Assembly: GCA_031769625.1 (NCBI GenBank)
Contig: JAUIMM010000121.1
Span: 14,538,501 to 14,602,500 of the forward strand
DNA: 64,000 bases
Reading direction: 5' to 3'
DNA from: Taudactylus pleione
Lineage: Eukaryota > Chordata > Amphibia > Anura > Myobatrachidae
Below, one piece after another: positions 1 to 12,043 of the stretch (its first letter is position 1; each line of letters begins with the position of its first letter). Made by a program: the position numbers and the translations under genes. The notes under the pieces were generated by a model. That model made no database searches and was not told where the DNA came from. It saw nothing but the letters and a program-made list of their open reading frames with translations.

Positions 1-327
1 TGATTTTGGCTTTATCAGAGCCAAAATCACTCCCACTGACATCACTAGTGATGTCAGTGGGGCTGGCTTCAGATGGTAGGCATTCCCTTGGGAACGCCTC
101 CATCTGGCAGGCACGCCCCCGGCACGCCCACCAAAGGGGGCGTGCTGTCAGTCACCATCGACAGCACACCCGCTTTGATGAGACACTCCGAGCGAAGGAA
201 AGTCCTTCGCTCGTCGGGTCTCGCGCATGCGCACGACGGAGCTCCCTCCGTCGTGCGCATGCGCAGTGGGGACCATCGACCCACTTGCGAGCGGACAGCC
301 GCTCGCGAGTGGGTCTGAATGAGGGCC
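1..327. mobile_element. Harbinger-type MITE, A-type, cut by window edge
   Basis: The right part of a non-autonomous element ending in GAATGAGGGCC, followed by AAT as the likely target duplication. It is a run of short hairpins (for example TGACATCACTAGTGATGTCA near 37-56 and a GCATGCGCACGACGG stem near 225-262). The same hairpins in the same order occur at 31966-32495. The left end lies outside the window. Open frames read here on both strands are by-products of the palindromes. Confidence 0.85.
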
Positions 328-459
328 AATATTCTTTATACTTAACAGAGCCTTGACTGCTATATATACTTTCTGCCATCTCACAATTAAGAGATTTATA
401 TTAGCACAGTCCTAAGTGTATTTTTTATATGGTTGGAATGAAAACCTGGTAATGTATGG

Positions 460-617
460 GAGTAAATGACAGTCGATCATATGGTTTTAAACACTGGAAA
501 ATGGACAAAAACAATTGTTAAAATTGGTTAAATTCATGTGTTTTAACCAATTTGTCTGAACAACCATATTTGTCTGTTTTCCAGTGTTTGTGAGCAAATG
601 GTCGATTGTCATCCAGC
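460..617. repeat. Imperfect palindrome, probably a small foldback MITE
   Basis: Arms near 466-510 and 569-613 are inverted copies of each other (ATGACAGTCGATCAT against the complement of ATGGTCGATTGTCAT), with a second stem TGGTTAAA/TTTTAACCA inside. No target duplication was identified. The family is unknown to me. Confidence 0.6.
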
Positions 618-890
618 ACATGCAGCAGACCCCCCACTACTATAACGACCGCGGGTCCCTATAGTAAGCAGGCTAACCTGGTCGATATTGACCAGGTCTG
701 CCTGCTTGCACAGACGAGGGTAGTTCATCGTCAACTACCATACGTAGACGTGCATCGTCCAGTGTATGCTCGTTAGCAAGGCCCAGAAACTGTCAGATTT
801 TAACGATAATGATAGGATCATTATTGCTATCATTGAAATCTGACATTTTATCATACCATGTACAGGTCTTATGCCCAGCATAAGCTTGCC

Positions 891-1010
891 ATATCATCCC
901 TTTAATTCAGGGCACATGTGAATTACTTGATTACTAGGTGAAATGCAGTCTTGAGTCAGCCAGCCACAGAACCTGTGTAATTAATATGTCTCGAATTAAA
1001 GGGATGATAT
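891..1010. mobile_element. Small MITE with TATCATCCCTTTAATTC ends
   Basis: Terminal inverted repeats of about 18 bp (ATATCATCCCTTTAATTC on the left, its complement on the right) enclose about 85 bp. No coding sequence. The superfamily is not assigned. The flanking 640-890 contains further short hairpins (for example near 668-707) but no gene. Confidence 0.65.
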
Positions 1011-1660
1011 AGCATGCCTAGGTTAAACCAGACGAAGAACAGGCACAATGTGTTATTCAGAGGTTAATATAATATAAAAAATATTTCATTTAACATTTTT
1101 GCACATTACTTTTCTGCTTCTCTATGGGGTCAATCCAATTCCACACGAAGGGTGCAAGTTGCCATCGCAATAGCATTACTACGCCAGCAATGGCACAGCA
1201 TCTCGCACTCTTCGCAGCTTGCCCAAATTCACATAATTTTGCTCAGAGCCCTATGGGGCTGCGAGCACTTTTATACAAATCCGGACTGCCGTCAAGCTCG
1301 CCCATTGTCACTATGAGCAGTGGCAGCTCCAACCTTTAGACTTAAGGAGGGCTGCAATTGGCTAGCTACTGTTGGTTGCACACGGTATCAATCACTTTAA
1401 GCTATGGCACACTGGAGAGATGTGTACCCAGACAATATGGTGGGCAACATATCGTATCCGTGGTACACATCAGGATGGAATGAGCCCTCGTTCCCAACTT
1501 CATTACCTTGCACGGTGCAGCATCGCTGACCGTCCAAGGTTGACAACCACGGGAGTGTGCAGATTCACCATACACAATAAATGATCCGCAAATATGTCAC
1601 TCCGATGTGGCTGGATACAATATATTGGGCCGATACCGCTCAAGTGTGTACCCAATTTAA

Positions 1661-1972
1661 AGGTGCCCATCCACTAGCAGACATGAAAACGAGTGCACGA
1701 TTACGACATTGTAATCGTGCAGTCGTTTGTCAGTCTGTGATGAGCCTGCACTGAAAGAGCAGTCGTTCAGTGCAGGCTCATCCATCATCTGCAAACATGC
1801 TCAACCTGACGTTATCGTGATTGCACAATGATAGATGTCTAAACGACCAGCAGACACGCGCATCGCTGGTCGTTTTAGAAATTTTTGCAAACAATTTGCA
1901 AACCATTTGCAAACGATTGAACGATCGTTATCGTTCAATCGCTCGACTTAACCGTCTAGTGGATGGCCACTT
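1661..1972. mobile_element. MITE with GGTGCCCATCCACTAG ends
   Basis: The ends match as inverted repeats with one mismatch (CCCATCCACTAG on the left, CTAGTGGATGGCC on the right). The interior is a series of hairpins such as CGATTACGACATTGTAATCG and ACGATCGTTATCGT. The AT-rich open frame inside is not a gene. Confidence 0.65.
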
Positions 1973-2385
1973 TAGGCCTTTAAAGGGTAGCAAGTTGTTT
2001 CCAATTTTTTCTAACTTTTCTAGAAGTTCAGCATCAAAGATGCACTTTTAATACCAGAACCCCAACACTAAATACATTTTATAGGTAAAAAAAAAAAGTG
2101 ACTTAACAAAGAATAAAATATAGATGTTTTGAAATAGATTATAGAATTTTTCAACAATTTTTTTTTCGCACTGCATACCTTTCAGCTAAATCAGAGTCAC
2201 TGGTTCACTAAAAGTTTGCACATGTGCACCTGCAGTAAAACAGCTTCTAGGGCTGCACAGGCTGCAGCCCTTAGAAGCAGGTAAAAAGTAGCGATTCAGC
2301 ACAGAATGGCTCCCTGCTGGAAGCTATTGCTGCTAATAGCACTCTGGACTGGCAGATCCAGGGGGGAGGAGTTTTCCTCCCTAAA

Positions 2386-2695
2386 GGTGCATACACACGG
2401 AACTATATATCGTTACGATTTGAACAATAACGATATTGTTCAATGATATATCGTTCATATCGTTCCGTTTGTATGCAATGAATGATCAACGATGCGCGCT
2501 CCCGATGGACGATAATGATATCGTCCATCAGGCATGCATGCAGGCCAATCTGGACGATACTGTTAATTTTCTATATGGGAGAACGATCGTTGGTCGTTCA
2601 TCGTTGGTGTGTGAATGAACAATATTGTTCATCTAGCACACCAGGAATTTCAAGGGAGATCGTTCACTGAACAGATCATCCCATGTGTACCCAGC
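2386..2695. mobile_element. hAT-like MITE ending in GTGTACCCAGC
   Basis: The left end GGTGCATACACACGG and right end CCATGTGTACCCAGC are imperfect inverted repeats. The interior has AT-rich hairpins around GATATATCGTTC. A related end, GCTGGGTACACAC, bounds the element at 23963-24323. The superfamily call is weak. Confidence 0.5.
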
Positions 2696-3715
2696 ATAAG
2701 CCTGCCAGCCCTGTCACTGTATATGATTAGCAGTAACAGCTTCCAATAGGAAGCCACTACCCGGAAAACTCCTTCTTACAGGGCAGGTCTGCACAGGGAG
2801 ACTGTCTCCTGCTCTATCCCTGCTGTGCCTGCCCTGCAACAAACATACGAGACACACAGAGCAGTGCAGGACCGGTACAGAGGAGGAGGAGGTTGCGTAG
2901 GTCCGGAGCAGGGGAAGAGGGGGGCTGATTGTCATGATCGTGATTACCGCGATCGCGATTACCGCGACTGGCAGTGGCACCGGAGCTGAAATACTTGACT
3001 CAGTTTGGGATTTTTATTAGGGGGGCTACAGGGCTGCAGTCCCTAGGTAAAAATCACCACTGGCTATGACTTGGGCTGGATTTGCCTAATGATTTAGTGA
3101 ACACCTGACTCCCAGCTGTTTTGTGATTCAGTGAGTGATGGGACTGTCCCTGATGATCTGTGTTTATAAAGGTTATTCTATAGCTGATCTACATGAACAT
3201 GTGAGTGTTGTGTAATAGGAACTTAGCTGTGGTTTGGTGAGTTGTACTGTAATGCATGTGTTTTGCAGCTGCTTTCCAGTAATACAATAACATTTTCACA
3301 ATAATAGCTAGTTCCTCCACCCAAACTATACTTCCCTAACAATAACTAGGTCCTGTTTGGGGAAACCACTAATTCTTTTCCTAGTGATACCTGACATGCA
3401 TAACAATACAATATTTATACAATAAATACCAATAATAATAAACAACACAAGTTATAAATAGGCTTTTTTATTTTTTAGGAACACCTCTACTTTGGGCCTA
3501 CACTGACAGTTCCTTCAAAAGTAAGTGTTAGTAGTAACATTTCAAAATATAACATTTCATTGTTGCACCATGTTACAAGTATCCATTAACACAACATTTG
3601 TTGTTACATAGATAAATTTCAATTACTTCCATTACTCCTTGACCTATTAGTAAACAACCTACCCATATGATAGATAACAAATCTGTAGCAGGTTACTACC
3701 CTAATCCCTAACTAA
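2696..3715. other. No gene recognised
   Basis: AT-rich DNA with scattered simple sequence. A GC-richer patch at 2760-2960 has an open frame on the minus strand without recognisable domains. Nothing supports a gene. Confidence 0.5.
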
Positions 3716-3954
3716 AGTCAGTATCAACAAGCTTGCCAAAAGTCATGGGATAGAGGCCTAGAATTCTGTAGAACCCACTCTACCCAGGCTAAGTGCATGG
3801 AAGAACTCTGGAGAGATGTTGACCCCTGCCATCTGGATAGCTTCCCTGATATTTGTAGGTGCAGGATCTTGGATGTGAATCCCATAAATGCTCAATTGGA
3901 TTTATGTCAGCCAAATGTGGTGGCCACACAATTCATCACTCTCTAGAATGATCC

Positions 3955-5017
3955 TCAAACCAATTCAGGACATGGTGCATTATCCTGCTGGAATATTCCA
4001 TCACTGTGGGAGTACATGAAGTCCATGAAGGGCTGCAAATGGTCATCAAAAAATGCAAAATAGAATTTACAGGTCATTGACATGTTCAAACGGACCAGCG
4101 AACCCAATCCATGCCACGTGAGCACATCCCACACCATTATGGAACCATCACCAGCCTGCACGGTGCATTGTTGACAACTGGGGTCCATGGCCTCATAGGG
4201 TCTGTACCACACCCGAACTCTCCCATCAGCCTGAAACAACTGGAACCGTGACTCATCAAACCAGGCCACATGTTGCTAGTCCTTCAGGGTCCAATTAGCG
4301 ACATCCCAAACCCAGGTGAGGCACTGTGTCTGGTGTCATAGGCCCTGATTCAGACCCACTCGCGAGCGGCTGTCCGCTCGCAAGTGGGTCGATGGTCTGC
4401 ACTGAGCATGCGCACGACGGCGGGAGCTCCGTCGTGCGCATGCGGCAGACGCAACGAGCGAAGGACTTTCCTTCGCTCGTTGTGTCTGATCAAAGGGGGC
4501 GTGCTGTCGATGTTGATTGACAGCACGCCCCCTTTGGTGGGCGTGCCGGGGGCGTGCCTCCCTGACGGCCATCAAACTGCACGCTCGTATAGGCTGTGGG
4601 TGGTGACCCACAGCTATACGAGCGTCCAGGAGGACGCTCCATAGTTATGGAGGACGGCCCTCATTCAGAGCGTGCGCTCTGCTCAGAGCGTACGGCTCTG
4701 AATGAGGGCCATAGTTCTAACAGGGGCACTCTGGTGGTTCTTCTGCTCACATATCCCATGGAAGTTAAAGAATGCTGTACTGATCTGCTGGTTATGCATA
4801 AGGTACCTCCTGCATTGAATGTGGATGTGATTTGAGATTTTGTCGCCAGTGTTGCTTGTCTGTTAGCACAGATAATTCTAGCCACATGATGCTGGTCATG
4901 ATCATTAAACACCCGTGGTCGGTCACTGGACTGTCCATGGTCGGTGGTAATGCCTTCCATGAGGTATTCCCGGTACACACGTGACTCAGTAGATCGAGTA
5001 ATGTTGAATGTCCGCAA
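3955..5017 (-). pseudogene. Tc1/mariner transposase pseudogene
   Basis: The minus strand reads first (about 5017-4715) an N-terminal part with helix-turn-helix-like content (SRSVQHSLTSMGYVSRRT), then, beyond the inserted MITE at 4341-4710, the catalytic part at 4269-3955. The catalytic part shows WFDESRFQLF with the first catalytic Asp, GSIMVWDVLTWHG, and FQQDNAPCP with the second catalytic Asp. These are hallmark Tc1/mariner DDE/D motifs. The third acidic residue and the C-terminus are not in an open frame. In the family this protein cuts and rejoins DNA at TA sites in the nucleus. Here it is broken by the MITE, by at least one frameshift upstream of 5017, and by the missing C-terminus, so it cannot be functional. 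Confidence 0.8.
4341..4710. mobile_element. Harbinger-type MITE, A-type, TSD ATA
   Basis: It starts GGCCCTGATTCAGACCC and ends GGCTCTGAATGAGGGCC, with ATA on both sides (4338-4340 and 4711-4713). It carries the A-type hairpin chain but lacks several central hairpins present at 22355-22903. Inserted in the Tc1/mariner transposase. Confidence 0.9.
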
Positions 5018-5252
5018 AACTTCTCAAAAATGAAATGTGCCATCCGTTAGGCATAAACTACCATGCCCCATTCAAACTCCAATTATTCACGTTGCCTTCT
5101 ATGAGCAGCCTAGCTAATGTTCAAACTGACTAACAAGATGTCAGATTACATCTGATGCAGGTCTTGGCATTTCCAAGATGTCACAGTACGGTGACGTCAC
5201 CTACCATTAACCTTACATAAAATATCCCATGACTTTTGACACTTCAGTATAT

Positions 5253-6441
5253 ACATATATATTATTGATACCGTTTGAACAGCATCAATATTAGAGAGAT
5301 TTGATTGCACAGACCAGATTGCCCATACCTCCCATTTCAATATAAAATAACTTTGTCACACAGAAACAGTTTGCGGTTACAACACACACAAAGGTACTAT
5401 ATTGTAAAAAGGGTATAATCAGCCTTAATCTTTATAATGCAGCTATATACAGGATAAAGACAAAGATACAATTACCAACACTTCGCCATGCGGTCTGGAT
5501 CCTAGACTAATCAGCTGTCCATCAAGATTGCTGTGTGTTTCTTTAGGGTCAGGCAGGGAGGAAGGTAGCAAAGGAAAGGGAAGGGATCCAGACTGCATGG
5601 CAATTTATAGGTGTACAATTACCTTTGAACATAAGCTGAATACTCAGAGGGGTTCCCTATTGGCCCTTTATTACTGAATCACAATGGTTGTTGCTATTCA
5701 TTTGTTAGTAAATGGTTGACGTCACTGGAGGTTGAACTGTTAAAAAAATCCCTTTGTACTAACATTTGGCATGCAAATCTACAGGGAAGGTGTACAGTGA
5801 TTTATACAGTATAGAGTATAATTCTTGGCAGGTCTTCATAACTCGATAGTGATCCCTTCCATATTCATTCTGTTGGTTTTATATTCCTGTTGAGACAGAG
5901 GGAAATCGGTAGATACTACTCATGACCCATTTATCTTATTCCTAATCCCAGATATCATATAACTGCTATTTAACACGTAACATTCACTGTATACCTTTAA
6001 AACACATAGCATTGTGCGTATCTCAGTCAGTTTAAGGTTAAATGGGATATAAGTTTATTGTAAGGAAAGGCTGCTGTCCGACGGGGTAAGGTTTCCGACA
6101 ATAATACTTAAAAGCTGGCTATGCGATTGAAACGCAAAACAGTATTTAAACAGTATTGCTGTACTAACTTTATGTGTTTATGTAATGTAAAAATGGCGCT
6201 TAACTGTTGTGAGCACAGAAGCATGGCTCACCATTCACAATATGACGAGTTGCGGGGGCATGGGATGCGTGTGCATGTATAGCGAGCATTTGCAATTGCG
6301 CGTGCGCAAGTGCGTGCGCAAAATGCGGCGGGAGCCTGTGTTCGCATAAGATGGCCGTGGACGATCAAATCAGTCAAATGGATGTCGTGTTGCGATTCGT
6401 GCGCAATTAAGCGATCGCAACCAATTTATACGGTTTCGACA
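5253..6441. other. No gene recognised
   Basis: Mostly AT-rich unique-looking DNA. The stretch 6280-6420 is richer in GCGC/TGCG. No long frame, terminal repeat or RNA gene was recognised. Confidence 0.5.
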
Positions 6442-7272
6442 ATATATATAGAAAATCCAATGGTCTGGACTCACGTCCAATGAAGCCAACAGCGGGGTGC
6501 AACCTCCCAAGACTTAGCAATAAAGTCCCAATATATCCAAGGAAGTCCTATATGTATAAGAACAGAGGGCACTCACCAATAGCCAATAATGTCTTTTTAT
6601 TCAATAACTCACATGGGTGTATAGCCTTAATCGACGTTTCGATCCCGGAGGACCTTTGTCAAGATAATCATCACCTGCATTTAATCGCCAGTAGTGTCAC
6701 CAACACACGTGTATCACCCATGACATCATAACATGTATAGTACACACAGGCCCCAATTTATACCTTACCAGTGAACGCAGCTCGTCTGATCCCACGTGCA
6801 ACACCTCCCGGAAGTGACAAACACTTCCTGTCACATGGCTCAGACGTTACGTAAACGTCACTCGGTTGCTATGTAACGACTAACACACTAATGACACGTG
6901 ATCATAATATACCTGCTGCCGGTGCGATGCTAAGCACCGAAGAAGCCACTGATCGATCACATGTCCAGTGTTACATCACGTTGCTAAGCAACCCACAGAT
7001 ACCAAAAAACATACACTTATACATAGGATCTGCACATCGGGACGATGCTAAGCACAAAAAGGGCATAACATCTAAACAATCAGAGTTTATATGACGCTAG
7101 TATCGCCAATTAACAGGGCAATGACTCAAATAAAAAACACCAATATTAGTCAAGCGCCGTTAACATACATATAATGAATACAGTATTATATTCTTCAGAT
7201 TCCGAATCTATTAATCACAAGTGCAAACCTATATAGTCCCCAACATAGCTGGGATACAAACGCAAGATATAA
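6442..7272 (-). repeat. PLE pseudo-LTR, inverted copy
   Basis: Reverse complement of the 3' terminal copy (11271-12008) with only scattered differences. It extends a little further at its far end, into the part also found at 7835-7850. It abuts the direct copy at about 7272, making a large head-to-head palindrome. An open frame read across it is a shadow, since the same frame appears inverted in the next copy. Confidence 0.88.
6632..6664 (-). ncRNA. Hammerhead-like core, inverted pLTR copy
   Basis: On the minus strand the sequence TTGACAAAGGTCCTCCGGGA leads into TCGAAACGTCG. It can form a stem (GGTCC with GGATC, one G-U pair) between a CUGANGA-like segment and GAAAC, the layout of a hammerhead ribozyme. 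The first box departs from consensus (UUGACAA instead of CUGANGA). Hammerhead motifs in PLE terminal repeats are known; activity of this one is doubtful. Confidence 0.35.
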
Positions 7273-8094
7273 ATAAGTGTATGTTTTTTGGTATCTGTGG
7301 GTTGCTTAGCAACGTGATGTAACACTGGACATGTGATCGATCAGTGGCTTCTTCGGTGCTTAGCATCGCACCGGCAGCAGGTATATTATGATCACGTGTC
7401 ATTAGTGTGTTAGTCGTTGCATAGCAACCGAGTGACGTTTACGTAACGTCTGAGCCATGTGACAGGAAGTGTTTGTCACTTCCGGGAGGTGTTGCACGTG
7501 GGATCAGACGAGCTGCGTTCACTGGTAAGGTATAAATTGGGGCCTGTGTGTACTATACATGTTATGATGTCATGGGTGATACACGTGTGTTGGTGACACT
7601 ACTGGCGATTAAATGCAGGTGATGATTATCTTGACAAAGGTCCTCCGGGATCAAAACGTCGATTAAGGCTATACACCCATGTGAGTTATTGAATAAAAAG
7701 ACATTATTGGCTATTGGTGAGTGCCCTCTGTTCTTATACATATAGGACTTCCTTGGATATATTGGGACTTTATTGCTAAGTCTTGGGAGGTTGCACCCCG
7801 CTGTTGGCTTCATTGGACGTGAGTGCAGGACCATTGGATTTTCTATATTGGCTGGATTCTATTTTTTATGGAATTTTTTGCTTATCCTGACACCCGTCAT
7901 TCATATTGGTTTTTTGTCTGTATGTGATATATTTGCCTTTGGCATCTTTTTTCATGTATTATTGTATTTTTCAAATATGATGCTTTCATTTTAGGTTGTA
8001 TTTGATGTATTTTAGACTTCTCTTGGTGTCACTCCAATATATCGTCTGTGTATTCTAGTAGAATATTTTTTGAATATTTTTTGAACTTTTTAGA
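7273..8094 (+). repeat. PLE 5' pseudo-LTR and leader
   Basis: 7273-7850 matches the 3' terminal copy but lacks its first 250 or so bases (the part matching 11271-11522). 7851-8094 is the AT-rich leader before the reading frame. No promoter motif was recognised with confidence. Confidence 0.8.
7628..7662 (+). ncRNA. Hammerhead-like core, 5' pLTR copy
   Basis: Same arrangement as at 6632-6664, but the conserved GAAAC box reads AAAAC here, which would be expected to abolish cleavage if this were a ribozyme. Confidence 0.3.
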
Positions 8095-11000
8095 ATGTCT
8101 CAAGGGGCATCTACATTTCTTGATGAGGAGTTACTTGCACAAGCAGAATGTGGGGTTCTCTCACTAACTGATGATGATGCTGAGAAATGTTTATTTGATC
8201 AGTTCGGATTTCAAGGATTACCAGCTGAAACGACTATAGATCTCTATTATAGATTTCTCAAATTGAAGCGTAGGGAGATAGACCTAGAATTGCATGGCCA
8301 ATTTTTGTCAGAATATTTCAGGACCAAACAGATTCCCCGAGGGTTTAGGATTGCTAACGTGCCCACCATCGGCCGCAATAATCTGGTCTTTTGCAGCCGT
8401 TGGTGTGCCGTACTTAACAAATGCTCTTTAGATTTAATCCTTTTAGTAGTTGAAGAAGTGGGTTCTGAATTAAGAAAAACTAAGGAGGAAATTGTTTCCT
8501 TTGACAGTCTACATAGTGGGACATTGGCTAATGATAAATCGGAGAAGTGGTTGGATAAATTATCTGTACAAGTTGAGACTTATAAAAAGGATTTGGTGGC
8601 TTTTAAAAGAAAAAAAATGACAACTGTTAACACCGATTATAAAAACCATACTGTATATCGGTGGCTCACTGGTGATACTGGTACAAGAAAAACATGGAGA
8701 ATTTTCAGACCGAATAGACAGGTGGCTTTATCAGCTGTTGACTCTGTTTCTCCGGTGTCTACATCTGATACAGATAATACTGAGAATATCACTACTGGTC
8801 GTTTTTTAGGAGTACCAAGTTTGGTCACTCGCCAACAAAGAGGCATAGGTCACACCAGAGGAGAGGTGGTTATAAAAAGAAGGGCGAGACGCAGAAGGAC
8901 TTAGATCTCGTTTTTAACTTGTCGTCCACCCCATTAACGGGACCAGAAATTAGTGTTTTGTCCCGTGGTTTATCTTTTGTACCAACGTTTAAACATAATG
9001 CATTTGAATGGGGTGTTCAACACTACAAGTTTGGACGTAAGATCAGACTAAAGGAATTGTTTCCTGGTGTTGAAGGTGAACAACAGGTTAACAATAGATT
9101 GAAAAGACCGTCGTCCTTTGATCCCCAATCCACTAATCCTAGTCTCCGTACATTTATGAGAATGACTGAACAAGATGTTAACAACAATCGGGGCTCCCGC
9201 ATTTTTGATAATTTGACTAATGATGAAAGGTTGGCCCTACGCTCCCTACGTAATAATACTAATCTTGTGTTTAGACCGGCCGATAAGGGTGGAGCTGTGG
9301 TGGTCCAAAATTGGTCAGATTACAATGATGAGATCTTACGACAGTTAGCTGATGAGGATACATATGTTAAATTGCACTATAATCCTATGCAAGAGATAAA
9401 GAACAAAGCAGATATGTTGATAGATCTGGGATTCTCCAATGGTTGGTTGGGGAAGGAGTTGGCTGACTATCTGAGGGTTGACTACCCGGTGAGTCCAATT
9501 ATTTACACACTGCCCAAAGTGCACAAAGATCCGGTGCACCCACCGGGTAGGCCAATAATTTCTGCTAGGGATTCCACTTTACAACCATTGGCAGTCTATG
9601 TAGACTCACTGTTACAACCTATTGTGGTTAACAATATGAGCTACATTAGAGATACTGGTGATTTCTTGGTAAAATTGAAAGCAATTGGTGAGATTCCATC
9701 GTGTGTGTACTTAGTGACAATGGACGTATATTCCTTGTACACTATAATTCCCCACAAGGGTGGACTTGATGCCCTTCGTACCTCATTAACTAGAAGTTGG
9801 ACTGGTAATGAGGGATTTAATCATCCTCCGATTGAATTTGTACTAGAATTGGTGCATTTTATTTTAAGTAATAATTCCTTCATGTATGGGAGGGATTATT
9901 ACTTGCAACGTTCTGGAACAGCGATGGATTCTAATCTCGCTCCGGCCTATGCGAACATCTATATGGCGGAGTATGAGTCTACTGAGATATTCCCACAGTT
10001 CCAGGACAGGATACTCTTTTTCAAGAGATTCATAGACAATATATTTTTAATTTGGAGTGACACCCAGGAGAGTTTTATTTGTATGATGACCCACTTGAAC
10101 AGTTTGGATAACCCAGTGAGATTTACCTATCAAATAGATGATGCGAAGGTCAATTTTTTGGACCTTTCAATATATAAAGATGGAAACCAGCTGGGAACCA
10201 CCTTATACACAAAAGCCACTGATAGGAATACTATCCTACACGCCACAAGTTTTCATCCGACTAATTTATTGGAAAGTCTACCTATTTCCCAATATCTTCG
10301 GGTTCTTCGTAATAACACAGATAATGTGAGAATGGAAGAACAATTGACAGAGATGACGACAAAATTTACAGAACGAGCTATAAAAAAGATGTGATACAGA
10401 GGTGCCTCACCAAAGCTAAAGCCCGCTATGCCTTAACGGGACTGCGAGGAAATACAGTGGATAAATCTGATCGGATGGTATATGTTAGTACATATGATAA
10501 CAAGACACCTTTGGTCAAGAAAACGCTGAGAAAACATTGGTCTATTGTTTCTTCTGATAAAAAGTTGGAAGCTGTTGGTACGCGAACACCCATGATGTCC
10601 TATAAAAGAGGACCCAACCTCAAGGATATGCTAATGAGAACTACAATAAGGCCTACACCAGAACACACACCTACCTGGCTACATAGCCAAAAACCTGGAT
10701 GCTATAAGTGTATGGGCTGTGTCACCTGCAATTCCATGCAGATGGGTTCCTCTTTTCCCCATCCTCTAACTGGGCGCCAGATAAAGATCAGATATAAATT
10801 AACCTGTACCATGGATCATGTCATATATCTACTCATGTGCCCGTGTGGGTTGGGCTATGTGGGCATGACCACACGTTGCTTCAGAGAGAGGATGGCTAAT
10901 CATAGACTATCCATACGTCAAGCCTTATCCTCAGGAGTATCGGACAAACCGGTGGCCGTACATTTTTGGAAATTGAACCATCAGGTCGCCACTCTGAGGT

Positions 11001-11152
11001 GTAGACTAATCGACTGGGTACCACCTCTTACAAGGGGAGGAGATCGAGTACTCAGACTGCGTAAATTAGAAAGTCGGTGGATATTTCGTCTTGGGACTTT
11101 AACTCCTCGTGGATTAAATGAATCTAATCCAATGACTATGTTTTTGAGATAG
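8095..11152 (+). pseudogene. PLE polyprotein: reverse transcriptase plus GIY-YIG endonuclease, two frameshifts
   Basis: Three overlapping frames make one gene. 8095-8904 (269 aa) is the N-terminal region, ending in a basic run. Frame 0 is open upstream of 8919 and reads into LSSTPLTGPEISVLSRGLSF, so a frameshift lies at about 8850-8900. 8904-10394 is the reverse transcriptase: FRPADKGGAVVV, GRPIISARDS, VTMDVYSLYT with the first catalytic Asp, a GTAM.SN.AP block, and FKRFIDNIF. A second frameshift at about 10390 leads to 10391-11152, with a C-x2-C-x2-C-x2-C cluster (residues 104-113 of that segment) and a GIY-YIG nuclease (VIYLL at 144-148, GYVG at 155-158, KLESRWIF near the end). In the family this enzyme nicks DNA and primes cDNA synthesis. 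Two residues are abnormal: FIDD has become FIDN (10029-10040) and GTAMG has become GTAMD. Clearly inactive. Confidence 0.9.
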
Positions 11153-11270
11153 TGTACAATGTTTCCTATACTGACAGTGGGTCATCATAATTAGTCCCTT
11201 TTTGGACTGCCTTGTTTTTTAATACTTACCTTTATATTTGTATGTGTTTTTTATGTATAATGGGCCCTTA

Positions 11271-12004
11271 TTTATATCTTGCATTTGTATCCCAGCTATG
11301 TTGGGGACTATATAGGTTTGCACTTGTGATTAATAGATTCGGAATCTGAAGAATATAATACTATATTCATTATATGTATGTTAACGGCGCTTGACTAATA
11401 TTGGTGTTTTTTATTTGAGTCATTGCCCTGTTAATTGGCGATACTAGCGTCATATAAACTCTGATTGTTTAGATGTTATGCTCTTTTTGTGCTTAGCATC
11501 GTCCCGATGTGCAGATCCTATGTATAAGTGTATGTTTTTTGGTATCTGTGGGTTGCTTAGCAACGTGATGTAACACTGGACATGTGATCGATCAGTGGCT
11601 TCTTCGGTGCTTAGCATCGCACCGGCAGCAGGTATATTATGATCACGTGTCATTAGTGTGTTAGTCGTTGCATAGCAACCGAGTGACGTTTACGTAACGT
11701 CTGAGCCATGTGACAGGAAGTGTTTGTCACTTCCGGGAGGTGTTGCACGTGGGATCAGACGAGCTGCGTTCACTGGTAAGGTATAAATTGGGGCCTGTGT
11801 GTACTATACATGTTATGATGTCATGGGTGATACACGTGTGTTGGTGACACTACTGGCGAATAAATGCAGGTGATGATTATCTTGACAAAGGTCCTCCGGG
11901 ATCGAAACGTTGATTAAGGCTATACACCCATGTGAGTTATTGAATAAAAAGACATTATTGGCTATTGGTGAGTGCCCTCTGTTCTTATACATATAGGACT
12001 TCCT

Positions 12005-12008
<4 letters not shown>
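11271..12008 (+). repeat. PLE 3' pseudo-LTR
   Basis: Direct copy of the terminal sequence, beginning TATATCTTGCATTTGTATCC and ending at ACTTCCTTG before the (AT)n run. It is nearly identical to the inverted copy at 6442-7272, which suggests a fairly recent insertion despite the broken frame. Confidence 0.88.
11881..11912 (+). ncRNA. Hammerhead-like core, 3' pLTR copy
   Basis: The GGTCC/GGATC stem and GAAAC box are preserved. The first box is again UUGACAA. See the inverted copy for the reasoning. Confidence 0.35.

Positions 12009-12041
<33 letters not shown>
12009..12041. repeat. (AT)n microsatellite at the PLE 3' end
   Basis: About 16 AT units directly at the PLE end. Confidence 0.9.

Positions 12042-12043
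<2 letters not shown>

Larger units (their letters stand above)
3722..5252 (-). mobile_element. Tc1/mariner element, decayed, interrupted by a MITE
   Basis: The two ends share the inverted sequence AAAAGTCATGGGATA (3739-3755, and its complement near 5226-5243). They enclose a broken transposase on the minus strand. A Harbinger-type MITE sits inside at 4341-4710. TA dinucleotides occur at both borders, as Tc1/mariner insertion predicts, but the exact ends are uncertain. Confidence 0.75.
6442..12008 (+). mobile_element. Penelope-like element (EN+, GIY-YIG), nearly complete
   Basis: Three copies of one terminal sequence surround a reverse transcriptase/GIY-YIG frame: an inverted copy at 6442-7272, a direct copy at 7273 to about 7850, and a direct copy at 11271-12008. 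Established knowledge: Penelope-like elements often carry direct or inverted pseudo-LTRs of this kind. The 3' copy runs into an (AT)n tract at 12009. The coding frame is broken twice, so this copy is not autonomous. Related families such as Neptune or Poseidon are the likely placement; I cannot decide between them. Confidence 0.88.

Noticed and set aside
6..384. Overlapping open frames on both strands
   Set aside because: They arise from the hairpin-rich MITE. The same frames recur in every MITE copy, on either strand.
6480..7834. Mirror-image frames of about 90 residues
   Set aside because: The same frame appears once in each of the inverted and direct PLE terminal copies. They are untranslated terminal sequence.
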